Assembly (NCBI GenBank): GCA_902779845.1
Contig: CACZCZ010000005.1
Span: 1-64,000, forward strand
Direction of reading: 5' to 3'
DNA length: 64,000 bases
From: an uncultured Bacteroidales bacterium
Lineage (GTDB): Bacteria; Bacteroidota; Bacteroidia; Bacteroidales; Bacteroidaceae
In this document: positions 16,740 to 25,164 of the stretch, in pieces
Layout of the letters: every line of letters starts with the position of its first letter
How positions within the stretch are numbered: the stretch's first letter is position 1
The notes under the pieces: model-generated
Told to the model about the DNA's origin: nothing
Seen by the model: the letters and a program-made list of their open reading frames with translations, nothing else
Databases searched by the model: none
Program-made: the position numbers and the translations under genes

Positions 16740-18512
16740 ATGAAAAAGATATTTTCCCTTTGCACGTTGTTCGCCGTAGCACTGGCCATGACCTCCTGCT
16801 CCAGCGACACCGAAGAAATCGAGAATGAGGGCTACCTCATGCTAGGCGTAGAGACCAACGCCTCGCTGATGACACGCGCCGAAGCGCCTTCCAACTACAA
16901 CGCCAAGACCCTGCACGTAGAGGTGAAGGATGCCTCGGGCAAGATTTACGCGAGCACCGATGATTTCGCCAACGACCCCAACCTCAACGGCGCACAGATT
17001 CTCCTGCGTCCGGGCCAGTACACCGTCGTGGCACACTCTGCCAACTGGGACGGTAGCGGCTCCGGCTTCAATGCCCCCTACTACTATGGTGAGACCTCTG
17101 TGACGGTGAAAGCCAAGACGCTCACCACCGCTAAGGTCGTCTGCACACAGGCCAACGTGAAGGTCACCGTGAACTACTCCAACGAGTTCAAGGAGAGCTT
17201 CGCCCGCGCCTCCACCACGATTGAATCCACCGTTACCGATGTTAACCCTCGCGTGTTCACGATGGGTCAGGACAAAGGCTCCGCTTTCTTCCCCGTAGGG
17301 CAGCTGACGGCTACGCTCTCTGTCACCAACAAGAGCGGACAGGGCTACAGCATGACGAAGGAATTCACCGAGGTCAACGCCCGCGACCATTTCATCCTGA
17401 ACTACACCGTGGCGCCTCACGGACAGCAGGGTGGTGTGACCGTGAAGGTAGATCCAAACACGAACACCTACACCTACAACTTCGAAGTGCCCCGCAAGGG
17501 CGGCACCAGCCTCGCTGCCTATACGCCTAATGTCTGGAGCACCTTCGCCTTCATCAACGGCAAGATTACGAGCAAGAAGAGCGACTTCGATGCCACCCAG
17601 CTGGCTCTGCAGTACAAGGCTGCCGATGCCAACGACTGGACAACCGTTGCCGCCTCTGCCCTCACGCTCACCGGCGACGACATCAGCTATCAGCTCAAGG
17701 GCCTCAACCCCTCTACAGCCTATGTCTATCGCCTGGCTTACAACCTCGGCGGCGACGACGAGACCCTCAGCCAGGAGACCACCTTCACCACCGAGGCACA
17801 GACAGCCCTCTACAACGGCGGCTTCGAAGACTGGTACAGCGTAGGCAACTACTCCAGCCCGAACATCGATGCCAACACCAAGTACTGGGACACCTCCAAC
17901 CCCGGTTCCGCAAGCTTCAACTATGTGGTCTCCTATCCTGAGACCAGCTTCGTACACGGTGGCAGCAAGTCGGCTCGTCTGCACGCGGCCTACGCCGTCA
18001 TCAAGCTGGCTGCCGGCAGTATCTACACCGGTCAGTTCGGCAAGGTCAGCGGCACATCGGCCAGCCTCAACTGGGGCGTACCCTTCACGGCACGACCCAC
18101 CGCGCTCCACGGCTTCCGATGCTACAACCCCGGCACCATCAACCGTGGCGACCAGCCCTCGGGTGTCGGCGCTCCCGCCAGCGGTTCACAGGATGTAGGT
18201 ATCATCCGCGTAGCCCTGATGACTGAGCAGCTCGCCGTCAACAACAAGGACATGAGCACCTTCCCCAACTGGGACACCGACCCGCGCATCATCGCCTACG
18301 GCGTGCTGGACCTCACCGCTAACGACAACAACCAATGGGTGGAGTTCACCATCCCGCTTGAGTACCACTCGCTGACTGCCAAGCCTGCCTACATCCTGGT
18401 GATGGGCGCTACGTGTAAGTACGGCGACTACTTCTACGGCTCCGACAATAGTGAGCTGTTCCTCGATGACTTTGAACTCGTCTATGGCGACCAACCTACT
18501 GTTAAGGAGTAA
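16740..18512 (+). CDS. DUF4493 - PCMD lipoprotein
   Basis: A 590-residue lipoprotein (MKKIFSLCTLFAVALAMTSC, Cys20). Three parts are visible: DUF4493 (residues about 30-250, with TRA at 45-47 and APYYYGETSVTVKAKT), a fibronectin III-like module (about 270-350, LNPSTAYVYRLAYNLGG), and a C-terminal PCMD domain (about 355-590, NGGFEDWYS, SARLHAAYAVIKLAAGSIYTG, KYGDYFYGSDNSELFLDDFE). PCMD is a putative carbohydrate-binding or metabolism domain of Bacteroidetes. A glycan-facing adhesive or capping role in the cluster is a reasonable guess, not shown by the sequence. It ends eight bases before the next start. Confidence 0.75.
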   Translation: MKKIFSLCTLFAVALAMTSCSSDTEEIENEGYLMLGVETNASLMTRAEAPSNYNAKTLHVEVKDASGKIYASTDDFANDPNLNGAQILLRPGQYTVVAHSANWDGSGSGFNAPYYYGETSVTVKAKTLTTAKVVCTQANVKVTVNYSNEFKESFARASTTIESTVTDVNPRVFTMGQDKGSAFFPVGQLTATLSVTNKSGQGYSMTKEFTEVNARDHFILNYTVAPHGQQGGVTVKVDPNTNTYTYNFEVPRKGGTSLAAYTPNVWSTFAFINGKITSKKSDFDATQLALQYKAADANDWTTVAASALTLTGDDISYQLKGLNPSTAYVYRLAYNLGGDDETLSQETTFTTEAQTALYNGGFEDWYSVGNYSSPNIDANTKYWDTSNPGSASFNYVVSYPETSFVHGGSKSARLHAAYAVIKLAAGSIYTGQFGKVSGTSASLNWGVPFTARPTALHGFRCYNPGTINRGDQPSGVGAPASGSQDVGIIRVALMTEQLAVNNKDMSTFPNWDTDPRIIAYGVLDLTANDNNQWVEFTIPLEYHSLTAKPAYILVMGATCKYGDYFYGSDNSELFLDDFELVYGDQPTVKE

Positions 18513-18519
18513 CCCATTG

Positions 18520-19407
18520 ATGAGCACCCTGATCAGCCTCCGCCCTCTGTGGCGGAGGCTCCTCCTCACCTCCCTGTGTCTGCCCATCGCTGCAACGATG
18601 CAGGCACAGGCTGCATCCACCGACATTGAAGCGGTGGATACGCTGCCTCATGTAGGCTTGAATGTAGGTGCAAAGAAAACGCTTTACGACCGCTACCTGG
18701 ACCGTCAGGAAAAGCGCGGCCGCAGGATAGAGCGTGTGCCGCGTGAGGACCTGAAGGCCACCTTTGTGCCCAAGGGACAGTGGATGTTCGGCGGTTCCGT
18801 GGGCTACAACACGTGGGACAACGACAACCTCAACTACCTCGTGTTGCGCAACATCGATCTGGAGGCGTACACCTTCTCCGTGAGCCCCTACCTCGGTTAC
18901 TTCGTAGCCAAGAACCTCTGCGTCGGCGGCCGCTTCAGCTACAGCCGCTACTACTTCAATCTCGGGCAGTTCGACCTGAATCTAGGCGAAGACTTCAACA
19001 TCAGCCTCTCTGACCTCTACTATCTGGAGCACACCTACAACGCCAGCGTCTTCATGCGTAACTACGTGGGATTGGGACGCAGCAAGATCTTTGGTTTCTT
19101 CAGCGAGGTAGATCTCATCTACAGCCACTCCAAGGGCAAGAACACCATCGGACGCATCGAGAACCCCGACACGTTCAGCGGCACCATGGAGACCGTAAAC
19201 AGCATACAGCTCGGCTTCTGCCCGGGCCTCACCGCGTTCACCACCAACTTCATGGCCGTGGAATGCTCTGTGTCAGTGATGGGGTTGCAGTACAAATGGA
19301 CAGAACAGACCACGGACAAGGTCAAGGAAGGCAAGAGCCGCTCCGGAGGAGCTAACTTCAAAATCAATCTGCTGAGCATCAATCTCGGCATGACATTCTA
19401 CCTGTAA
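18520..19407 (+). CDS. Outer-membrane beta-barrel protein of the DUF4493 cluster
   Basis: A 295-residue protein, signal peptide ending MQAQA, with regular amphipathic strands (WMFGGSVGYNTWD, VSPYLGYFVAKNLCVGGRFSY, FGFFSEVDLIYSHSKG) and a hydrophobic end (LGMTFYL). This is an OmpA-N/PorT-like barrel. The ATG at 18520 lies just after the upstream stop; an earlier in-frame start would overlap the preceding gene and lacks a signal peptide. It is the only barrel in the cluster and could be the outer-membrane anchor, channel or assembly partner of the lipoproteins. Confidence 0.75.
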   Translation: MSTLISLRPLWRRLLLTSLCLPIAATMQAQAASTDIEAVDTLPHVGLNVGAKKTLYDRYLDRQEKRGRRIERVPREDLKATFVPKGQWMFGGSVGYNTWDNDNLNYLVLRNIDLEAYTFSVSPYLGYFVAKNLCVGGRFSYSRYYFNLGQFDLNLGEDFNISLSDLYYLEHTYNASVFMRNYVGLGRSKIFGFFSEVDLIYSHSKGKNTIGRIENPDTFSGTMETVNSIQLGFCPGLTAFTTNFMAVECSVSVMGLQYKWTEQTTDKVKEGKSRSGGANFKINLLSINLGMTFYL

Positions 19408-19410
19408 GCA

Positions 19411-21159
19411 ATGCGTTGCAAGAACGTTGACAGATTCATCATGTGCCTGGGCCTGACACTCACCATGTGCCTGGCAGGCTGCAGCATCGAGGATGACATC
19501 CCCTACCCTACCATCGTGCCGGACATCACGGCGTTCACGGTGGAAGGGCTGTGTGATGCCAGCGGTGAAGGCGAAGGCACGGCTGAAATCGACAACAAGA
19601 AACGCACCATCCACCTGTATGTCAATGACATGGTGGACATTCGCCATCTGCGCATTACCCATGTAGAGGTGACGAACGACGCTGCGGTGACCATCGACGG
19701 GCAGTGCTATGCCACCTCCGCCACCTATGCCCAAAGGCAGGACAACGCCGACGGAGAAAACGCTACAGCGGGCAGCACAGCAGTACAGACGGAGTTCCGG
19801 ACTGACTGCAGCAGGGACATCACGGTGAAGGTCAGCACATGGCAGGACTACGAGTGGACGCTGCATGTGGAGCAGGTCATCAACCGTGAGATAGAGATTG
19901 AGGGACAAGTGGGCAATGCCGTCATCGACGCCTCCACGAACGTGGCCATCGTCTATGTGGCCAATACCGAAAGCCTCTCCCGCCTCAAAGTGCACAAGTT
20001 CTCGCTGGGCGGCACACACGGGCGGGTAACTCCCGACCCCACGGCTGAGGAGTATGCCGATTTCCGTCAGCACCGACGCTTCAGCGTGCAATACGCATGG
20101 GCGAGCCAGGCCACCACGTGGGATGTCTATGTCTATACCACAGAGCGCACCATTGAGCCCACCTTGGACGTGGCTACCAACGAGCAGGGCTTCACGGTGC
20201 TCAGCGGCACACGCCCCAACGGCATCATCCCCACGGCCGAGTACAGAGCCGAGGGTGAGGAGACCTGGACGACGGTAGCGCCGGAACTGGTCAAGTTACC
20301 CACCTCCACCTCCTACGAGATTGCTTTCGATGCCCTGCACAACGACATCCAATACTACTGCCGCGTGACGTTCGGCGACAAGACACTTGAGGGCGAACCC
20401 TTCTACTTCGTAGGCGAGCAGCTGAAGAACAGCAGCTTCGAGAACTGGCAGATCAAGGGCGATGAGAAGCGTCCGCTATACCTGCCGTGGGGTGAAGGCG
20501 AAGAGCCGTTCTGGGACACCGGCAACCACGGTGCCACCACCGTAGGCGCCTCCAACAGCACCTATGCCGAAGAGGACGGCCGGCGCTATGCCTGCTTGCA
20601 GTCGAAGTACATCGTCATCAAGTTCGCCGCCGGCAACATCTTCACCGGCAGCTATCTGGCCACCGACGGTTCCAACGGCGTGCTCTCCTTCGGGCGGCCG
20701 TTCACCTCGCGCCCACAGCGCATGACATTCGACTTCCAGTACAAGAGCTCCACCATCACCCGCACGGGTGGCGAATGGCAGAATGCCTGGGGGGCATATA
20801 TCACACGTCAGCTCTACGAAGGGCTGAAGGGGCGTCCCGATTCCTGCAACGTCTATATCGCCCTCGGCGACTGGGAGCCAACCACCTACAAGGGCAAGGA
20901 AAGCCCCTATCTCATCAAGACGCGCCCCAGCGAGCTGCATCTCCTCGACTTGAACAACGACCATCTGATTGGCTATGGCCAGATGACCTGCGGCAAGGAT
21001 GTCAGCACATGGCAGCACGAGACTATAGAAATCAAGTACCGCAACGAGCGGAAACCGAAATATATCATCGTCGTGGCATCGTCGTCGAAGTACGGCGACT
21101 ACTTCACTGGCGGTGAGTCGTCACTCTTGAAAATCGATGATTTCAAACTCATCTATTAG
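19411..21159 (+). CDS. PCMD-domain lipoprotein
   Basis: A 582-residue lipoprotein with lipobox LAGC (Cys24). Two Ig-like N-terminal modules (DITAFTVEGL..., VGNAVIDASTNVAIVYVAN) precede a fibronectin III-like module (about residues 250-335) and a PCMD domain to the end (NSSFENWQIKG, YIVIKFAAGNIFTGSYL, SSKYGDYFTGGESSLLKIDDFKL). The same PCMD core is present in the gene two places upstream, so the two are paralogous in their C-terminal halves. Unlike the DUF4493 proteins it has no Thr-Arg motif after the lipid cysteine, so it may have a different position in the assembly. It begins three bases after the barrel gene ends. Confidence 0.75.
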   Translation: MRCKNVDRFIMCLGLTLTMCLAGCSIEDDIPYPTIVPDITAFTVEGLCDASGEGEGTAEIDNKKRTIHLYVNDMVDIRHLRITHVEVTNDAAVTIDGQCYATSATYAQRQDNADGENATAGSTAVQTEFRTDCSRDITVKVSTWQDYEWTLHVEQVINREIEIEGQVGNAVIDASTNVAIVYVANTESLSRLKVHKFSLGGTHGRVTPDPTAEEYADFRQHRRFSVQYAWASQATTWDVYVYTTERTIEPTLDVATNEQGFTVLSGTRPNGIIPTAEYRAEGEETWTTVAPELVKLPTSTSYEIAFDALHNDIQYYCRVTFGDKTLEGEPFYFVGEQLKNSSFENWQIKGDEKRPLYLPWGEGEEPFWDTGNHGATTVGASNSTYAEEDGRRYACLQSKYIVIKFAAGNIFTGSYLATDGSNGVLSFGRPFTSRPQRMTFDFQYKSSTITRTGGEWQNAWGAYITRQLYEGLKGRPDSCNVYIALGDWEPTTYKGKESPYLIKTRPSELHLLDLNNDHLIGYGQMTCGKDVSTWQHETIEIKYRNERKPKYIIVVASSSKYGDYFTGGESSLLKIDDFKLIY

Positions 21160-22981
21160 ACATATATATCATCTTCTTATGCTGGCGACAGCCCTGCTGC
21201 TATGCGGCTGTAAGGAGACCGATGAATGGGTGCCCGGCGAAGGTTATGGCGCTCTACAGCTGTCTCTGTCCGGCATCTCCACCACGGTGGAGACGACACG
21301 TAGCACACCGGCAGAACTGGGAAAGCCGTCGCCAGAGGACTTCCACCTGACGGTGGTGCGCGAGAGCAACGGCATCACGGTCTATGACGGCCCCTTCACC
21401 GAGGACCGCATCCCCGTGGCACCTGACTCATACACCATCACCGCCACCTGCGGCAGCAACCCTAAAATCGGCCTTGACACGCCCTACTACAGCGGCAGCA
21501 CCACTGCCACGGTCACCTCACTGTCAGAACCCACTGCGGTGCATCTGCCCGTGAGCGTTGCCAATGCGCTGGTGAGTGCAGTCTTCGGTGAGAGCGATGA
21601 GGAGACTGCACGCTTCAGCCGCTTTTACGACAACTACGGCGTGAATGTCATCATCGGCGACGATGCCGCACGCATCAGCGGCGACCTCCCGCACAAGAGC
21701 GTCTATGTACGCGCGGGTAGCACGATAGCGCTGACATTCAGCGGCTACCACAAAGCGCTGAAGCAGCAGGTCACGATGCCGATACAGCTGCCCGACGAGC
21801 TGTCATACACCCTCTCTGCCGCCGACCATGTCATCCTGACGCTGGCTCTGGAGCCCAATGCCGAGAGCGCTGTGGTCACCGTCGTGAAGGGCGAGCTGGA
21901 ACACGTGGGCATCGATGACAAGATCTCCTACAACTGGCTGCCCAAGCCCGTGGTGCACACCGAACACAAGTATATCGACGGAAAACTCATGGGCACCGAT
22001 GTGAGCATCGACGCCTCGTTCCCCGATGCCACCTGGGAAGCACGCATCCATCAGGGCACAGCCACGGGAAATGTCGTGCGCACCCTCACCGGTTGCGGTG
22101 CCTTGACATCGTCTTATCTCTCAGAAAATGAATGGCCCTACCTGCCCCCCGGCGAGTATGTCGCCACCTACCGCTACTACAGCCGCCAGGGTAAAGCCTA
22201 CAATTTCAGCAAGACAACAACATTTACGGTGCCGGCAGCAGCCTTGACACTGGAGGCCGATGCCTACACGGCTCACTCGCGGTATGAAGCCGGCGATGTC
22301 GATGGCGCCAACGCCTGCGAGCGTCTGACACTCTACCATCCCTCTGCACGCTGGAACATCGATGAGAGTCTGCTGCGCAACGCCAACTACACCAAGACCT
22401 TCCGCTACAGCATCGGCAGCCAGACGTTCACCGCGCAGGCCGCCTCACCGAGCATGACCTTCGCCGACATCACCGGCGTACCCGTCAGCGGCACCCCTTA
22501 CACCTTCACGGTCACCGGCACCTTCGCAGGTCAGACGGTGACAGGCAGCAAGCAGGTGCGCATCACAGGACTGCCCTACAGCATGAACCTCAGTTCCCAC
22601 TCAGAATGGAGCGAGGACGGCAAGGTATCATGGAATGCCGACGCTGTGCAGCTGGGCAATTACTCCGCGGGCGGTCAGAGCATCACCACCAGCAGCTCTG
22701 TCTTCATCCCCAAGACCACCAAGTACTGCGCCAACTACAGCGTGAACCTGCACTGCGCCACCGTGGGCACCACGTTCTCCATCACCGCAGGCAGCCAGGT
22801 AATCCTCTCCATCAAGGAGAGCGGCGGCACCTTCCTCGTGGGCACCGACAACCCGCACAACGGCACCACGAACACCTTCGCCGCCAACAGCGACATCACC
22901 ACGGTGACCTGCGACAACAGCTACGGTGCCGGCGGCACAAGCAGCTACATCTATTCCCTGACACTCAAATACGGGCAATGA
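21137..22981 (+). CDS. DUF4493-type lipoprotein with long C-terminal extension
   Basis: A 614-residue lipoprotein; the lipobox is LCGC with Cys25. A strand GALQLSLSG and Thr-Arg-Ser at residues 54-56 precede a DUF4493 body (VAPDSYTITATCG, TPYYSGSTTATVTS). From about residue 250 there is a long beta-rich extension with HTEHKYIDGKLMGTDVSID, an Ig-like part and a C-terminal beta-sandwich (TTFSITAGSQVILSIKESGG). The gene starts 23 bases inside the PCMD gene; an ATG at 21179 is an alternative but would leave a very short signal peptide. Its stop overlaps the next start (ATGA). No known enzymatic motif. Confidence 0.65.
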   Translation: MISNSSIRHIYHLLMLATALLLCGCKETDEWVPGEGYGALQLSLSGISTTVETTRSTPAELGKPSPEDFHLTVVRESNGITVYDGPFTEDRIPVAPDSYTITATCGSNPKIGLDTPYYSGSTTATVTSLSEPTAVHLPVSVANALVSAVFGESDEETARFSRFYDNYGVNVIIGDDAARISGDLPHKSVYVRAGSTIALTFSGYHKALKQQVTMPIQLPDELSYTLSAADHVILTLALEPNAESAVVTVVKGELEHVGIDDKISYNWLPKPVVHTEHKYIDGKLMGTDVSIDASFPDATWEARIHQGTATGNVVRTLTGCGALTSSYLSENEWPYLPPGEYVATYRYYSRQGKAYNFSKTTTFTVPAAALTLEADAYTAHSRYEAGDVDGANACERLTLYHPSARWNIDESLLRNANYTKTFRYSIGSQTFTAQAASPSMTFADITGVPVSGTPYTFTVTGTFAGQTVTGSKQVRITGLPYSMNLSSHSEWSEDGKVSWNADAVQLGNYSAGGQSITTSSSVFIPKTTKYCANYSVNLHCATVGTTFSITAGSQVILSIKESGGTFLVGTDNPHNGTTNTFAANSDITTVTCDNSYGAGGTSSYIYSLTLKYGQ

Positions 22982-23742
22982 CAAAGATGAACAAGACATA
23001 TACAGTACTCCTCCTGATGCTCGCAACGCTGCTGTCATGCTGCACCGATGAGCAATCAGGCCCTCATGCAGAAGGCACACTCATCCTTAGCGACATCAGC
23101 TGCAAGGACGTGCCGCGGACTGTCGTCAAGACGCGCAACGCCATAGACAGCGACCTCGCCATCGAGATACTGGCCTCCGACGGCAATGTCTATAGAGGCT
23201 ATCAATATGGCGCGGGCGAAGCACCGCCTGACAAGTTCTCCCTCATCCCGGCCAGCTACACCCTCCACGCCTACAGCGAGAACGCAGAGACATGGGAGAG
23301 CAGCAACGGAGGCCTCGGCAGCGCCATCTATGAGGTGCGGGAGCCCTTCAGCGTGCAGGAGGACTGGGTGACCTACCTCAACGTGCAGGTGCCGATGGTG
23401 AACTACGGCGTCACCTACAGCGTGCCGGCGCTCTTCAGCAGCTGGTTCCCCACGTGTGAGTTTACGGTCTCTGGCGGCGGCCGTACCTGTCCGATTACGG
23501 CCTCACAAACGGCCTACTTCGATCCCGCCAGCGGCAACGGTTTCCGCTTCACGCTCCATCTGGTGAACACCGACGGTGAGACGTATGACCTGGAGACACA
23601 GAGCTACGAGAACCCCAAGGCGGGCCTCATCTATAACGTCACCTACTCCTTTGCGAGCGATGACGACCCCACAAAGCTGAACATCGGCATCAGCTATGAT
23701 GACACTTATGAGGAAATCGTGAAAGAGGTGACGCTGTATTAA
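22978..23742 (+). CDS. DUF4493-type lipoprotein (single domain)
   Basis: A 254-residue lipoprotein (lipobox LLSC, Cys21). After the cysteine comes GTLILSDISCKD and then Lys-Thr-Arg at residues 51-53, 32 residues from the lipid site. The remainder is one DUF4493 domain (LIPASYTLHAYSENAETWES, SAIYEVREPFSV, FRFTLHLVNTDGETYDLET). It starts within the stop of the upstream gene (ATGA overlap), so the pair is translationally coupled. It is the shortest cluster member and probably shows the minimal unit of the family. Confidence 0.7.
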   Translation: MTKMNKTYTVLLLMLATLLSCCTDEQSGPHAEGTLILSDISCKDVPRTVVKTRNAIDSDLAIEILASDGNVYRGYQYGAGEAPPDKFSLIPASYTLHAYSENAETWESSNGGLGSAIYEVREPFSVQEDWVTYLNVQVPMVNYGVTYSVPALFSSWFPTCEFTVSGGGRTCPITASQTAYFDPASGNGFRFTLHLVNTDGETYDLETQSYENPKAGLIYNVTYSFASDDDPTKLNIGISYDDTYEEIVKEVTLY

Positions 23743-23759
23743 AGACTCACATAAACAAG

Positions 23760-25160
23760 ATGAAAAAGATTATATATATAATATGTGTAGCCTTCCTCCT
23801 GACGGCTTGCCAGCAGGAAGAGGAGAACACGCCCGGAGGCGGGAAGGGATATATCGCGCTGAGCGTGGCGACTGACGAGGTGGCCGCAACGCGCGCCATG
23901 CAGGATGTTGCAGACATCAGCAACTGGTACGCGGTGGTGACGGCCGACGGCACCACGCTCTACGATAATCAGATCGGGAGTGCCCTGACATCGCAACCTT
24001 TCGAGCCGGGCGCCTACACCATCAGCGTACGCAGCCATGCCGATGCCGATGCGGCCAATGCCGCTGCCGGCGGATGGGGAGAGGCCTATCACACCGGCAC
24101 AGCCAGCGACATCGAGGTGAGCGCCGGCGGTACGGCCTACGTACACGTCGCTTGCGGCAGGGCGCAGAACGCCAAGTTGCGCCTCGACTACGCCGCCTTC
24201 TCGGGCATCATCGATGCCTTCACCATCAGCACGCCCAAACAACTCACCTTCGCCTACGCCGACGGCACACTGTCGCGCGAGGCGTTCTTCCCGCCACTGA
24301 CAACGCTGACCTACACCATCACCTACACCATCGCAGGCGAAACCAAGACCACCGCGGCACAGCAGCTGACACTCGGCGCAGCCGCAACGGTCTCCACACT
24401 GCGCATCAAATCAGACATCAGTGGCGGTGTCAGCGTCAGCCTCACCTGTGATGATGCCTATGAAGGTAATGACGAGGCAGTCATCGACATCGACGGTGCC
24501 GGCGTCAAAGGGCAACTCCAACTCACGATGGCGCAGACAGGCCTGTTCACGGACCTTTACCCCACGCGTGCAGAAGGCGCAGTCGCCGACCTCTCAAAAT
24601 ATGTGTTCACGCTCAACGGCACCACCATCAGCGGCGCCACCATCCACGACCTCGTACTCGACGTAGCCGCCGACGGCACCGCCAAGGTGAATGCCGGCAC
24701 CTACACCCTGACCGCCGACAACCGCGAGGCAGCAAACCATGAGCATGGCAGCCCTTGGTATCGGGGTACCTCGGAGCCGTTCACCATCACGGTCAACGAG
24801 ACGACTCCCGTGAGCATCGCCCTCGGCAAACCTCGCAACGCACGCCTGATGATGGCCATCGACGAGAGCTTCACCGCCCTCTACGAGGCACCTGTGCTGA
24901 CGCTCTCCGACGGCGACCGCAGCATCACCCTCAGCAGCACCGAAGAGGCCTGCTACTTCATCATCCCTGCCAGCGGAGCCCTTGCCTACTCCATCACGGC
25001 CGCCGCAAAGGCTGGCAGCCATGCCACGGGGCTGACACCCGCCACAGGCTATATTGACATCCGCGCAGGCTACAACACCACCATCACCTTGAAGGCACAT
25101 CCCGCCACCGGCATCATCATCCCTGTGGCCAACGACACCCACGATGGACAATTCGATTAA
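23760..25160 (+). CDS. Double DUF4493-type lipoprotein
   Basis: A 466-residue lipoprotein (lipobox LTAC, Cys17) with two copies of the domain. The first copy has GYIALSVATDEVAATRAMQ (Arg45) and FEPGAYTISVRSH. The second, from about residue 245, has GQLQLTMAQTGLFTDLYPTR (Arg270) followed by Ala and later VNAGTYTLTADNREA and SPWYRGTSEPFTITV. The repeat of the strand plus Thr-Arg-Ala element inside the chain shows that it belongs to the domain itself rather than only to the lipoprotein N-terminus. Seventeen bases separate it from the upstream gene and four from the next. Confidence 0.72.
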   Translation: MKKIIYIICVAFLLTACQQEEENTPGGGKGYIALSVATDEVAATRAMQDVADISNWYAVVTADGTTLYDNQIGSALTSQPFEPGAYTISVRSHADADAANAAAGGWGEAYHTGTASDIEVSAGGTAYVHVACGRAQNAKLRLDYAAFSGIIDAFTISTPKQLTFAYADGTLSREAFFPPLTTLTYTITYTIAGETKTTAAQQLTLGAAATVSTLRIKSDISGGVSVSLTCDDAYEGNDEAVIDIDGAGVKGQLQLTMAQTGLFTDLYPTRAEGAVADLSKYVFTLNGTTISGATIHDLVLDVAADGTAKVNAGTYTLTADNREAANHEHGSPWYRGTSEPFTITVNETTPVSIALGKPRNARLMMAIDESFTALYEAPVLTLSDGDRSITLSSTEEACYFIIPASGALAYSITAAAKAGSHATGLTPATGYIDIRAGYNTTITLKAHPATGIIIPVANDTHDGQFD

Positions 25161-25164
25161 GACA

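Noticed and set aside
16842..18110. 422-codon minus-strand open frame
   Set aside because: Shadow of the DUF4493-PCMD gene; Val/Gly-rich with no recognisable motif.
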